In this document: positions 10,717 to 22,696 of the stretch, one piece after another
Layout: each line of letters starts with the position of its first letter
Numbering within the stretch: position 1 is the first letter of the stretch
Assembly (NCBI RefSeq): GCF_964275005.1
Contig: NC_092701.1
Span: 9,729,453 to 9,793,452 of the forward strand
DNA: 64,000 bases
Origin: Diadema setosum
Taxonomy: Eukaryota > Echinodermata > Echinoidea > Diadematoida > Diadematidae
Reading direction: 5' to 3'
Made by a program: the position numbers and the translations under genes
The notes under the pieces: model-generated
Seen by the model: the letters and a program-made list of their open reading frames with translations, nothing else
Database searches by the model: none
Told to the model about the DNA's origin: nothing

Positions 10717-12218
10717 GGGCCGAACCTATAAAAACTAGCAATTCCTTGTGCTAGCCTTTTGCTTGAATCCGTACATTCATAACAATAAGCAAAAAATATT
10801 GCTTGCTGCCCGCAAGCATGCAGGAGACCAAGCATTTGCATAAACGGACTTTTTGCTTGTTTGTTGCTAGCAATTGCTTACGATTTTCCAAGCTCTGTAA
10901 AGCGAGCTTGCGCTTTTTCTTAACTGGGACATTGGGCCGAATGCCTAAAATGCACAAGCACAAGCTCGGGTAGTTAAAAATCTAGGTCAATATAACCTTT
11001 TGCTTGTACTTCTACCTTTTGTTTGTCTTGCAATTTGTAATTGCTTTCGTTTTCAACAAAAGGGACGTCACGCCTGTCAGCCTGTGCGAACACAAGAACA
11101 AAAGCGGGTATGAGAGCATGTATTTGAAAGGGCGTGTGTGTGCCGAAACTTTCCTGACATGCCAAAAGAGCTATGAAATGACATTCATATGCACGCACAC
11201 AGACGCACACACACATCTCTACACACACACACGCACACACACGTACTGGCTGATTCCCATCACTGCTTATATGTAGCCCGGATGCGCTGCCAGGTCGCAC
11301 GTGCAGAGAGGTCTCCTTGCTCTCCACAGATGTCAGACATCCTACCTTCTCATCACATTTTGAGTGCTAACCACTGGACATTTCCGTTGTTGAAACGAAA
11401 ATGTTTCTTTCACTATTTAGGAGGAATTGTATATTTATACCACTTCTGCACAAGTTTGGTCTTTCTTTATAAGAATATGAAAATTGTACTTCTATAAGGG
11501 AACGTCCCAGTTATTAAAGGTACTAGCCCACATTTGCAAACCCACGAAAATCAAAACTGCATAAAACAGGTCCAATATGACTTCAAGTACAAGTTATAAC
11601 AGTAACATACCTCACCTGTCGCTCTTTGTCTATACCATTCGATAAAAGAGAGAAAATCATCGTTTTAAAATCAATTTTCAAACCGGGTCAACCCGACCCA
11701 AAATCGAATTACGAGCGCGGGCTATAGCTATAACGTACATTGTACATGTAACACGTACGTGGACCGGAGCTAGCGAGCGTTATACGCATGTATACGGATT
11801 ACGGTGCATTTTCATTTATTTTTATGAAAGTGATGGACTAATTGGAACGAAATTTTGCACAGGTGTTACTGCAATCATACCCAAACTCCATGCTAACTAT
11901 GAGACCAATTGCTGCAGGTTTACAAATGTGAGCTAATACCTTTAAAGCAAAACCTCAAGTTCATTATTTTATAGATCTTTTAAAATCGTAAGCGATTGCT
12001 AGCAAGAACAAGCAAAAAGTATGTTTTATGCATACGTTTCAAGCAAATGCTTGGTCTCTAAAGCAATTTTTTTGTTCTGTTTGCTGATAACAAGCAATTA
12101 TTGCTTTTGTGCTTATACTTACTTGCTCGCAAGCAATATTATTATTGCTTGTTTTTATTCAAACGGATTCAAGCAAAAGGCTAGCACAAGCATTTGCTAG
12201 TTTTTATGCATCTGGCCC
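10717..12218. mobile_element. Inverted-repeat element, family K, with AAGCAA word arrays
   Basis: The ends share about 50 bp in inverse orientation, including TATAAAAACTAGCAA, TTGTGCTAGCC and TTTGCTTGAATCCGT. Inside both ends the words AAGCAA/TTGCTT recur densely (10745-10930 and 11990-12190). Such subterminal arrays are usually transposase-binding sites. It contains a nested TTAA element (11518-11941). There is no transposase. Confidence 0.7.
11518..11941. mobile_element. TTAA-flanked MITE, family N, nested in K
   Basis: TTAA flanks at 11514-11517 and 11942-11945. The ends AGGTACTAGCCCACATTTGC and the inverse match with a few changes over about 27 bp. The interior is non-coding. Confidence 0.8.
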
Positions 12219-12456
12219 CATTGTTATGTTTAGTTGTCCATGGCGGATAAGGCATTAATGAAAGCAAGAGATTTTTAAGCAGACATTTTTCCGACATGTT
12301 TGTTAAAATTATAAATCATATCCTACAACTTTCATTTGTAAAGGGATACAAATCGCAGAAATCTCACATCTCAACCTTCACCTCTCTTTTACACCATTTC
12401 AGTTATTGTCGTTGGCCCCGTTTCAGGCCACCGTGGTCAAAACGGGATGGACTTAA

Positions 12457-12914
12457 AGGGGCATTCCGGACGATTTTCATAATTTCACATCATGTAGTAC
12501 ATAAATCAACAGCTTCATGTATAGATTTGTAGAATTTATTGTGGTTCTTGAGTAGAGAAACAGTACTTTCAAAAACCTTAAACAAATTACACTGAACAAA
12601 GATGATGACATAGGAGCCTCACATATCTCAGAAATGTAGCAGTGTCATCCATTACAATACCGCATGCTTGCAAGCTCACCTGTGTGTAATCTATGCGTGC
12701 CTTCTTCTTTTGAGCTGCTTCCTTGAGCCACATCTCATGCATTCTTATGGTGAGGCTGCCATGTCATCATCCTTGTTCATTGCAATTTGTTATAAACTTC
12801 GAAAACATTCTTATTTTTCATCCCAATCATCATAAATCCTGAAACTCTGTACCCAGTATAACTAATTTATATATGTTCAAATGTAAAAATTTGAAAATCA
12901 TCCGGAGGTCTCCT
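12457..12914. mobile_element. TTAA-flanked MITE, family M
   Basis: TTAA flanks at 12453-12456 and 12915-12918. The ends AGGGGCATTCCGGACGATTT and the imperfect inverse ATCATCCGGAGGTCTCCT match over about 22 bp. Non-coding. Confidence 0.8.
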
Positions 12915-13911
12915 TTAAAACGACGCAGTGAGACGGGATAGGCAAACGCGACAGGCCCTGATTGCCGTGGAAGCCTTGTCAGATTTTTAAACTGTCAAAA
13001 AATTTGCCACTGCAGTCCAGGTGGTAATGAGGAATTTTGTATGCTGTAATAAACGGGGTGAACGCAACAAAGCGGGGCGGCGCGTAATAGGTTGTAACAA
13101 GACGTGGAGGCTGTCCGTAGCGGGACGCTACTGAAAATATTGATAGTCCAGCCTGACCGGACGCCGTGAGAAAAGCGTCTGATAGCTAATGCCCCAGTCA
13201 CAAAGTGCTTTGCGATGGGTTACGTCCGCCGCGGATAGATACGAATGAGTGAACGCAGGGGGACGCAGCGTGGACGCAGGCATCCGCAGGGACGTATGTA
13301 GACGTAACTGTCCGTAACTCATCCGTAAAGAAACGCAAAATGACGGCGCCAAGCCTGCGAAATTTTGAAATGTTCAAAATTTCGCAGAGGGATTCTACGG
13401 ATGTAGACTTTCGCAAGTAACCGTAAACAAACGTAATTATCCGTAACTGAACGTAACTATCCGTAGCCTGGACGCAGACCATCCGCAAAAAATTTTACCT
13501 CCCGTCCGTTTGCGTTCGTTTACGTCCACCGTAAGTATCCGAAAGTAATCGCAAGTTAACGTATATCAACACTTTCGTCCGCTTACGTATATTTGCGGAC
13601 AGTTACGGATGCTGCGGAAGATTACGTCCTTCGACGTTTTCCGTTTTCCACTCGCATTGGAACACAGAGACTCGTTGGAAGCCACACAACTCGTGTTGCC
13701 AAGCTGCAGCGCATTTACCTGAAGGAATGCTACAATACAGTCGGAGCAGTGGAGAGGCAGAACCGCATGGTCAAATTATGACATTTCTACCACAAATGGT
13801 CATTTTAGGTGGCACCCATATACTCATGACATCGGTTGACCCTTGGTGTTGAACTTTTTTTTTTCATGCACTCTTTGAATGTATATTTTTCGAAAAGGCA
13901 ATATTTTGATT

Positions 13912-14105
13912 ACGGGAAGGGGTGACAGCATTTCATTCACTTTTCTGGCCGGGAAAGGTGTGTGACAGCGATAACTATATCCAATTCTCTATGTCAATGG
14001 TATGTCAAAATTCTCTATGTAGGGGATGGGGTGAGAGCATTTCATTCACTTTTCTGGCCGGGAAAGGTGAGTGACAGCGATAACTATATAAAATTCTCTA
14101 TGTCC
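13912..14105 (+). repeat. Tandem duplication within family P copy 1
   Basis: Two copies of a unit of roughly 110 bp containing GCATTTCATTCACTTTTCTG, GGCCGGGAAAGGTG and CAGCGATAACTATA. The reverse-orientation copy near 57810-57870 has the unit once. Confidence 0.75.
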
Positions 14106-14126
14106 ATGTCAAAATTCTCTATGTCA

Positions 14127-15615
14127 ATGATATGTCAAATTCTTCAAACATCCTCTCTTTCTTATTATTTGCGGATGATAATAATGTGTTTTATCTGATT
14201 CTGATTCTGATCGATTAACACATGATACTTTAAACTGTGAATTAACGAAGTTACTCTATTGGATAAGAGCGAACAAACTGTCAATAAATTTGCAAAAAAC
14301 TGCAAGAAAAAATGCATGCTGTTCAGTAATTCGCTAGAAAATCTACCGAGAAACGTTTTCCTGGAAGACACGGTCATAGACGAAGTCTCTTCCATCACAT
14401 TTCTAGGTTTGATTCTGGACAATAAACTTATACCCGGGGTTTGCATATTGATTCTGTTTGTCGTGTTATTTCAAGGAATATAGGTATCATAAACAAAATT
14501 AAATTTTATCTTCCCAAAAATTTACATTTTATGTTATATTCTGCTTTGATACTACCTTACTTAAACTATGGTATACTCGCATGGGGAAACACTTTTTCTA
14601 AATATACAGAAAGAATACTATTATTACAGAAAAAAGCTCTTCGTATCATTTGTCACGAATCGTGGAGAAGTCATACTTATAATTTATTTCACGAAAATAA
14701 TATTTTTAAAATTTGACCTTTATCGTTTGCAATTAGGACAATTCATGTATAAACTCACCAACCATTCTCTCCCCCTTGTGTTTGATTCCATGTTCTTAAA
14801 GAATGAAACTGTTCATGCATATCCAACCCGTCAATCCCATGAATATCATTTGCCTTTGACTAGTGAGGACGGTTTTTGCAAAATCTTTATTCTCCTTTTC
14901 TGGACCAAAATTCTGGAATTCTTTTGATAATAATGTAAAAGAAGCTTTAATTCTTAATACATTTTCTTTAAAGTTAAAGAATTATTCAAAAACATCGTAT
15001 GCAGCAAAATGAATTATTATTTTTTTTTTTTTTACTTTTGATTTTCAAAATCGTCTGTGCGTCGGTAACCTCACTACTCTTTGTTTATCAGCGAGCCTCT
15101 GCCTCCAGTGCCCTGGTTATGACCCACCATTTCCCTCTCCTCCTCCCCCCCCCCGTCCACCTCGGACTTCCTACCTCCCTTACTATCTTTCTATTCTCTC
15201 ATCAATCTTTCCTTACAAGAGAGCCTCTTTGTGTTTGTTAATGTGAGTTGGTATGTGTGCATGTATGTGTGTATTACTCTGTCTGTCTTCTTTTTTTTTT
15301 ACTACCGTTAAGGGATATTGTTGTTGTTGTTGTTGTTTTTGCTATTATATTTTTTTTTTCTGTATGAGGGGACTGCATTCTACAAGCCCTGTTTTTTAGC
15401 AGTCCCCTCCATTTCCAGCAATATTGTTTATGCATTCACCACAGTGACGTAACAGTTATTTGTATCTCTGTTGATAATTTACCTGTATCTCTTTTACAAT
15501 GTTATTTTGTTCATCGCATTGTGGTACTGATTTCATGACATCTGTGTATTCGAGTGTTTCATTGTATTTCTAATTGTTTTGTTTGATGGAAAGGAAATAA
15601 ATCAACTTGAATAAA
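14127..15615 (+). mobile_element. CR1/L2-like LINE, 3' fragment (LINE D)
   Basis: A 5'-truncated non-LTR retrotransposon starting just before the reverse transcriptase catalytic box: LFADDNN is encoded at about 14166-14186. Downstream pieces in several frames match the thumb and C-terminal region of LINE C at 43260-44756 (SRNIGIINKIKFYLPKN, LILPYLNYGILAWGNT, LLLQKKALRII). The frame is broken by several stops and shifts, so it is inactive. The 3' UTR has a conserved stem-loop (15366-15409) and ends AATAAATCAACTTGAATAA before family P sequence resumes. Confidence 0.85.
15366..15409 (+). other. LINE D 3'-UTR stem-loop
   Basis: An 11-bp perfect stem GAGGGGACTGC / GCAGTCCCCTC encloses a loop containing ATTCTACAAGCCCTG and a T-run ending TTTTTA. 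It lies about 200 nt before the element end. The same loop words with different paired stems occur in three other LINE pieces here. In UnaL2 (eel) such a stem-loop is known to be recognised by the element's reverse transcriptase. Confidence 0.8.
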
Positions 15616-16459
15616 TGAGAACGAATTTGGTATTTCTCTATAGTCTTACCCACTTTACGCTCCATGGAATGTGTATTACATTTTTGTATATATATATTGT
15701 GCTTGGGTGTGGGAGGGGTGTTTGAATGTCTTGATGTCTTTTTTTTTTCTGGAAATTTAATAAGCATTACTCCTTAACAAAACCCAATAAGTCATGAATA
15801 TCGCTGCACAACGACAGCGTAACCACAGTTTGTCTATTCCATGACTGTAAGTAATAATTTTCTTACTCTAATGTTTAACTTATCGATCTATATTGTATTA
15901 TATTTGTGGTATAATTATGTTATGTATTCTTTACATTTATGAAGTTTATTCATATTTGAGTTGCACAAATAAAATTTAAGCCTCAAGTTCAAAATTTCAT
16001 ATATCTTTTATCATTGCAAAGCAAATTAAAGGATTACGATTTTTTTCACAAATTGTACGTAATTGAATTTCAGTTTTCCCCAGTCATGCCAGTGCACAAT
16101 GTAAGACAGTCCACTATGTGATAACCTTGCTGTCATAACACACTGACTTAGCAGGGATCGTCACAGAAAACAATACTGTCCATAATTATCTATAACAATC
16201 TGTAACTATCCCTAACTATACGAAAATATCCGCAACTCTCCGTAAGTGTTCAGAACTATTATGTGCCAATTCGTAAGAATATCCGCAAATGGACGCAAGT
16301 ATTCGCATCTGATCGTATTTGTCCGTATCACCCGCACTTTTTCTCGGTATGTTTTGAATAAATTTTCTAGTGACGGCAAAGGATCCGCGGGAGTCCGCAA
16401 TAGAAATGACTTTTTTGGACGTAACGCCGGACGCAGAGCATTATGTGACTGGGGCTTAA

Positions 16460-16800
16460 CTGTTCACCGGGGCGAGAACTAGAACAAACAAGACTCGAAT
16501 GCGAGGGGGAGAAAAACAGCAAGATGTCTCATCCATCCACGACGCACTGCGTTTCGGGCAAATGAGGCTTCCGTGGCCGCTGAGAACATGGTGTAAATGC
16601 AGCTAAAAAAAAAAACAACAAAAGAAAACAACACACAAATCTAATACGACGATTGTTCTTCAGTGTGATGCTGTGTGATGCTGAAACGTTCTGTAATGTC
16701 TGGACTAATAAGTCGATCTTCTGTGTAATTTTCATTATCGTACCCCATCAACTTAATCATGGCTAACCAACAGGTTTTGATTGTATAACGCATACCCTAG
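16460..16800 (+). other. End of lectin 1 second intron
   Basis: No element recognised. The intron ends CGCATACCCTAG at 16800, a usable but pyrimidine-poor acceptor. Confidence 0.5.
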
Positions 16801-17034
16801 GGCTTCTGGACTGGTTACAATGACCGAAGTACCGAGGGCGATTGGGTCTGGAGTGACCAGTCCAGTTCTACGACGCCGTATACCAACTGGCGCAGTGGTC
16901 AGCCGGACAACCACCGTGGGAACCAAGACTGCGGCAAAATCTGGTACACAGGAAGCGTGTCGGATACAGCCAGAGACTGGGATGATGGCACTTGTACAGT
17001 ACTTGGAGACTACATCTGCAAGCTGACATTTTGA
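16801..17034 (+). CDS. Lectin 1, coding exon 2: sugar-binding half of CTLD
   Basis: Encodes residues 86-162 in phase 0. It begins GFWTGYND (the WIG-like core), then the galactose-type QPDN motif at 119-122, C129, an ARDWDDGTC segment holding the WND-like calcium site (W145-D146-D147) and C150, and ends GDYICKLTF with C158. This gives the three CTLD disulfides with exon 1. QPD implies calcium-dependent galactose or GalNAc binding. The exon lies 10.3 kb from the matching first exon. That pairing is inferred from phase, orientation and the structure of lectin 2. An intervening lost gene, with this exon belonging to another copy, cannot be excluded. Confidence 0.85.
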   Translation, partial: GFWTGYNDRSTEGDWVWSDQSSSTTPYTNWRSGQPDNHRGNQDCGKIWYTGSVSDTARDWDDGTCTVLGDYICKLTF

Positions 17035-18853
17035 TTTGTAGGACCCATGCAGTAACGTAACGCGTCGATTATTGCTCCAATTTTTGCGTTAGTGATATGC
17101 GTCGATTATTGCGTCATTTTTTTTTTTTTTTGCATTAGTATTTGTCATCATCTATTTTCAGTTTCATACAATTCTGCCTGCCCTGCTCACTATTATTTTC
17201 GTCTCGTAAATCATATCATATCATATCATATCATATCATATCATATCATATCATATCATATCATATCATGTATCATATCATATCGTATCATTTTGAAAAT
17301 TCCATGCCCTAACGCGAAATCTGACTAATTTTCAGACATTTAACCCTATTTCCGTATTCTATTTATGTATATTAACTTGAATTTGTAAGGAAGACCAGGG
17401 AATTCCAGGAACGACAACGCAATAATTTACCATCATAGAATTCCGATTTAAATAATCAAGGAGGTTCGAGTGAGTGCGTTACAGCAGTCGTATTCCCTTT
17501 GATCCCATGCTCCGTGCCGCCACTCAAAACGCTATAGTAGTAGTAAGTGCCAAAGTATGTGTCAAACTGGATCTGCCCCACAGATAGGAAGACAGTATGG
17601 ATTAAACGTTTGATTAAACAATGAACAACGTACTACTTTCTGTCTTTATGATGGCAAACCAATCATACTTAGAAAGATCGAGGGGTATATAATATATAGT
17701 AAAAACACAGGAATGTGGAGTTTCATACCGTATTAAAACTCAGCTTTACACTCGTGCACATAATTATTTTGGATGGGATTGAATCTTGTTTTACATGCTT
17801 TAACGTTGAGGTGAAGTTTCATTTCATTAAATACATAAACAAAAAAGTAAAACATATCCGATATGACGTCAGCGTCAATTATGAATCTTCAGATTACTCA
17901 GAAGAAATTGCGGAATCGAACGCCGAACGGTATAAAAAGGGACAAATGCAACAGTGGAATTCTTCTGTGCACACGTGGAAATTTGACAGTTATATGAATG
18001 ATTCAACAGAATTTATGTTCGCTCTTGTAGCATAACGAAAAAACACTTGATTTACATCTTTCAGAAAGAAAAGGGAATAATACTTGTATTTATGTCAGTA
18101 AAAAGAGTCAATGGAATGTGTACTTTTCATGAAAACCGAAGCTTGTTCGTGTAATTCTCCTCATATTTTTAAATTTCTGTTATATGCTGTTGTCTACAAT
18201 AGCATCATCAAGTGTAGCATTGTGTAGCATTCTTCTTATCCAGTGATGACGGCACGGAAACTTTAAAAATTCTACCTTTTGAATCTTTTGCTTCCTCTAT
18301 ACCGTCGAAATATACGTTCTTCATATAATGTCTTTGGTATTTTTTGTTTATCCCGGCAGATGATGTAAACTCTAGAACGCAGTTTAACAGATGTTAGTAT
18401 GATATATACCGGATTGCCGAACCTCCCCTGAGAAGATATCTAACTGGAATTGATTTATAAGATGGTGGAAATTGGCGATTGTTAATTAGATATAGGTACT
18501 TGCTTTTCTGGCAGGAAAAAAAACCCAACAAAACCCAACAAAACAAAACAAAACAAAACAAAACAAAACAAAACTAATACCATGATTTTGAACAATGTTT
18601 TTTTCTTAGATTTAGGAAATTCATACTTTTTGTAATATTGTGTTGGTTTGTATAAGAAATAAAGTTTGATTTGAATCTCAGTCCGACTATTGATATGATC
18701 ATGGAAAGTTTGATGAGAAAAGAGTGGAAGAATATGCATATTTTTTTTTTTAAATCTTGATGAGGACTTGCATCACAAAAATGAATTGGATTGTATCTCA
18801 CTCGACCATTTCTGTTTTACCAATAACATGAAGTCAAAGTTATTTTTTTCAGG

Positions 18854-18857
<4 letters not shown>
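17035..18857 (+). other. Lectin 1 downstream flank
   Basis: No further gene. A stretch at about 17480-17600 (CCCTTTGATCCCATG, CCGCCACTCA, CACAGATAGGAAGACA) recurs at 53090-53150 and 58775-58848. About 17830-18300 weakly resembles a decayed family U element. No AATAAA signal is obvious close after the lectin stop. An (AAAAC)n tract lies at about 18536-18573. Confidence 0.45.
17207..17290. repeat. (ATATC)n pentanucleotide repeat
   Basis: About fourteen units of CATAT/ATATC with small interruptions near the right end. Confidence 0.95.

Positions 18858-18934
<77 letters not shown>
18858..18934. repeat. (TA)n microsatellite
   Basis: Nearly uninterrupted TA dinucleotides over about 77 bp, with one C. 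Confidence 0.95.
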
Positions 18935-18937
<3 letters not shown>

Positions 18938-19181
18938 TTTATAATGAGAAATAAAAGGGAGCAGTAGGCGTGGCTTGATTTTAGGAGGTATTCAAATGGC
19001 CAAGCTTTCGGTTTAGTAGTGGACCTTCAGGGCTGCATTAGCAGACAAGAGGTTTAATGACTCCTTACACCATCACTCTGCCTAAAACAGTGCTTGCAGG
19101 ACGCAGAGGTACAATGTGTGTGGAAAACACTGCGTCTGTATAGGGTACATGCCCTTCATCGATATTATTTATTTATTATTG

Positions 19182-19186
<5 letters not shown>

Positions 19187-19240
<54 letters not shown>
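19187..19240. repeat. (TA)n microsatellite
   Basis: Uninterrupted TA dinucleotides over about 54 bp, upstream of duplicate block B. Confidence 0.95.
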
Positions 19241-19243
<3 letters not shown>

Positions 19244-20243
19244 ACAAACATATCTCAGGGAATATTTTATAATTTCAATAACTTTCTGATGCACAGATTT
19301 TGTTGCATATTTGGAAAACTGACACTCCCAAATAGTCTATAGAGCGGGATAAGGGGACGGTCGGACGGGGTAGGGTATCACACCTCCAATTTGATGGAGC
19401 TTTTGCATTTTTAGAATTGAAGTTCAACAATCTGGAGCACACTTTTAGTGGAATATCCGGAAATGTTTGTATAAGAGATATGTAGTAAGTTTATCATTTA
19501 TTGAGGGAACTTTAGAATTTGTTGGTGCAGACTTTGAATTAAAATATTCTGAAAATTGTCATTCTAAAATGGGTACCAAGTATATTTAAGAGGACCTAAC
19601 GGAGGAGGGTAAGGGGCTTGCTAGGGTCTATAAAGGGGGGCCTAGGAAAGAGGGAGAGAGAGAGAGAAAGAGAGGTAGCGGTAATAACGTCGGTCACACT
19701 TTCATTTTAAGAGGTTTGCTCCGCAAAACTGATTTCAACAGAATGCGTCCTCCTACGTTCTGCTTACCAGTTCAGATATAATTTTATGCAGGAATTACGC
19801 CAGTAGCCGTGTCTCTTTCTGACTTCCAGAGTTATCTGTTTAGGTTAAACGTGTTAAATCTCCACTCTGTAGCAGTCAAATACAAGTGGGGTCCCTTGTA
19901 CTTGAATCATGGAATGACCCTGAAATTTGATGAAGCTATCCATCCTTAGCCAGCCTTGGAAAATACTCGCAGTTCTGTTCTAGTACTATACAAGGTTGAT
20001 AAACAGCCACTCGAGAGAGAAGAAAAGGATGTTTGTCGGGGTCACATCAAACTTTGATGAGGATAAGAGAGTTGTGATTTCTGATTTTAAGACAGATCTA
20101 CCTATAGTTTGTCTGTCCTTGACGGCGCCCTGATCATTGACATTCGCGTCGTCCACCCAGAATTTGTTACTGTCCCTTTGGTTATTTTATATCATTGAGC
20201 CGACATCAATGTATAATAGTTTTTATGAGAATTTATGTGATTG

Positions 20244-20276
<33 letters not shown>

Positions 20277-20330
20277 ATGAGGTTGATGCAAGAGGGATGT
20301 GGCTTTCGTGGGCTGATTGGAACAAGTTTG

Positions 20331-20338
20331 TATAAAGG
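20331..20338 (+). promoter_or_regulatory. Lectin 2 TATA box
   Basis: TATAAAGG in the same GGAACAAGTTTG context as lectin 1. A GA tract precedes it at 20243-20266, followed by a G-run. Confidence 0.65.
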
Positions 20339-20353
20339 AGATGAAAACTACCA

Positions 20354-20432
20354 CAGTGTCTATTAGTCTACCGCTGGTCCTTCTGAAGATTGTCTCCAAT
20401 CTGTTCTGAACGGCTGTCGTCATAGAATTTTC
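20354..20432 (+). other. Lectin 2 non-coding first exon (predicted)
   Basis: Aligns with 4600-4681 of lectin 1 and ends at a GTGAGT donor (20433). The start is approximate, set by distance from the TATA box. Confidence 0.55.
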
Positions 20433-20445
20433 GTGAGTACCAATT

Positions 20446-21128
20446 ACTTTCCATGATCGGAAGAAGGATTAAATAGGGAAATTGACACTTTGGGAGTGTC
20501 CGACTGTTTCTTTACGCTTTCAACATAGATAAGCTGAAAATAGTAAAGCATACACTGTAATATCTAAGCCTCCACTTGATCTTATTGTTATAATGTTTAT
20601 GGAAGACATATTTCATAACGTTTCTAACTGCTGAGAAGAACTAGTCTTTAGTAGTCTCGTCCCTTTCAATAATTATCACGAGGCCACTAAATAAAAGAGG
20701 ACATTTCCATTCAGAAATTGATCATTACTGAGGATATATAAATCTCTTTATTCTTAGCCTTATTTTCCGCATCATCACCATGTAAATCTCATCGTTACCG
20801 TACATTTATATCATGAACTATTCCGTGATCCTGTCATTATTGACCAGTAAAAGTATTGTAAGACAAAGAGATGAAAGAAAAAAAAAGTGTTGCTCCCTTC
20901 ATTATTACCTAATTGCTTTTGTCATACCCTCAGAGGTGTCATTGGTTGACAAGTGTGGAGCTCTGGCTGTATATTAATCGTCTTTTTTGTTTCTTCTGGG
21001 AGAAGAGTTTCGCCAACCACATGCCGGAACACATAGGCAATATCCTATAAACCTGTCTTCAATAAAATTAGAGGTTGATAATTGTTTCAAATTTTCATGC
21101 TTTTTTTTTTTTATCGTTGATCGCACAG
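20446..21128 (+). other. Lectin 2 first intron
   Basis: No inserted element recognised. It ends in a T-run and GATCGCACAG acceptor at 21128. Confidence 0.55.
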
Positions 21129-21162
21129 AAAAAAGCTAATTAGCTTCTCGAATCCTGAAACC

Positions 21163-21417
21163 ATGAAGCTGACCATTGCTTTTCTCGTGGTCCTGGCGTC
21201 CTACATGGCCGTTGGCGGCCAGGCGTGTTGCTGCTGTCCGGAGTACTGGACTGGGTTTCATGGCTCCTGCTATCGGCTCTTCTTAGCGAAGAAAACCTGG
21301 CAGCAAGCGGAGAACCACTGCGTCCAACTCGGTGGTCATTTGACATCGGTGCTGAGTGAAGCGGAAAATACTTTCCTCTACAATTACTGGCGAAATACTG
21401 TTTCAACTCCTGCACAG
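21163..21417 (+). CDS. Lectin 2, coding exon 1: signal peptide and N-terminal half of CTLD
   Basis: Encodes 85 residues aligned without gaps to lectin 1, with the same signal peptide, the CCCCPEYWTGFHGSCYRLF opening and the C53-equivalent cysteine. Differences such as K/R, Q/E and T/N changes are mostly conservative. A fourth adjacent cysteine replaces the glycine of lectin 1. The exon ends in phase 0 at CAG before GTAAGC. The short intron (about 2 kb) and intact splice sites suggest a transcribed gene, but the last exon is frameshifted, so the product would lack the sugar site. Confidence 0.8.
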
Positions 21418-22696
21418 GTAAGCAGTAACTTGCGTTAAAGGTGGGAAATGGTGGGAAGGCGTTTTCCCCTCTCAACACTAGGAGATTTCGCAATTGTAGA
21501 ACCAAAACTTAGAAAAACTGATGCGCAATCCGGGGGGGGGGGGGGGGGGGGGGATATGTGACAATTTTTCAATCGAAAGTCAGAAAGCTCAATATTAAAA
21601 GACATTGCGAATGCCTAATTATGGTATCTGTCATAATTTTTCTCCGCGTCTGTCTCTCCATTATAGTGTACTAAAAGTCTATGGTGCTGGACCAACGTGG
21701 AATGATGCGGAGCGCTAACATTTTTAGAATTGAAATTCAGTGATCTGGTGCTTGTTTTTATTGGAATGAATGGAAAATTATGAATCTGAGGAAGAAAATT
21801 GAATATTCAGGGAGTATGGATCTCTAAATTGTGGTACACGTATCTATCACCTCTTTCCCTCTTCCTTTTTACCTCGATCTTCAATTAATCGTTACTTTGC
21901 AATAAGACTACTGGGATGAGCAGAAGGGTTGGATATACCCCCTCCTACTCGAGGGAGCTTTAGGACTTTTTAGATTAAAATTCAACGATCCTTAGATCCT
22001 TAGATGAAGATAAAAGGAACTTCACAAACCCCTAGGATCTTAATCCTAGTAGCAAGTGCACCTTCCTTGTTCTGTTCTGTAATACAATAATGTACAATTT
22101 TCCATGACTTCTGGAGGAGCTATGCATGTCAGGTGTTCTTTAGCATGTTTAGTGTACAAGTGAAATAGACTTTTCATGAGTTGTTCCGACCTAATCGTCT
22201 TCTTTATCACCCCTAAATATAAGTGATTTGATTATCAAGGTGCATATTACATTAAGGTCTAAAGTGTATTACATTAAGGGTTGTCTCCGGTATCAACATT
22301 TAGGGTTAAAATGTATTACTTTAATAGTAGGGTTTAGTCGATTATAACATTTTGCGTTCTTATTATGTTTAGAGCTGATACACATCTCAACTCTTGCTGT
22401 CTAAAGGGAATTCCAGAAAATGAATGAAGTTTAGGTCATAAATCTGTTATGCACAACACGGTAGACAATCATCTTCCGGGTAGCATCAAAAGAACCTCAA
22501 GTTTGATATTTTAAAGGATTTACCTCTTCTAGAGGATACCCCGAGTTCTGTGGTTTAAAGGGTTGATTTCACTGAGCACGCGAACGATTTACGGGGAACA
22601 GACCATAGAACTCGGGGTAATCTCCCGAGATTTTTCGGAGAAGATTAGTACTACATCATTATACAGGTTAAAGTTAAGCCGGTTCTGTGTAAATCT
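21418..22696 (+). other. Lectin 2 second intron, proximal part
   Basis: Contains a long G-run (about 21532-21553). Two relics of the upstream-block sequence lie near 21705-21790 and 21955-22000 (CATTTTTAGAATTGAAATTC-like words). A short inverted repeat TACCCCGAGTTCTGTGG pairs with CCATAGAACTCGGGGTA (22537-22553 with 22603-22619). Confidence 0.5.

Larger units (their letters stand above)
13190..16456 (+). mobile_element. TWA-flanked element, family P, copy 1, split by a LINE
   Basis: The ends TGCCCCAGTCACA and TGTGACTGGGGCT are flanked by TAA (13187-13189 and 16457-16459). Both subterminal regions (about 13200-13620 and 16180-16450) are packed with the words CCGTAA/TTACGG and ACGCA. The middle contains an LTR-free non-LTR fragment (14127-15615); sequence on both sides of that insert matches the family P copy at 55133-58585, read in reverse. 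No transposase is present, so it is non-autonomous. The TWA duplication points to PIF/Harbinger. It sits in the lectin 1 intron, 344 bp before the last exon. Confidence 0.8.
19367..20445 (+). repeat. Lectin upstream block, duplicate B
   Basis: Collinear with 3045-4690 upstream of lectin 1 from the GGGTATC-CC stretch through the TATA box and first exon. It lacks the 449-bp MITE present in A, so it preserves something close to the original sequence there. The two copies have also diverged by small indels. Confidence 0.8.
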
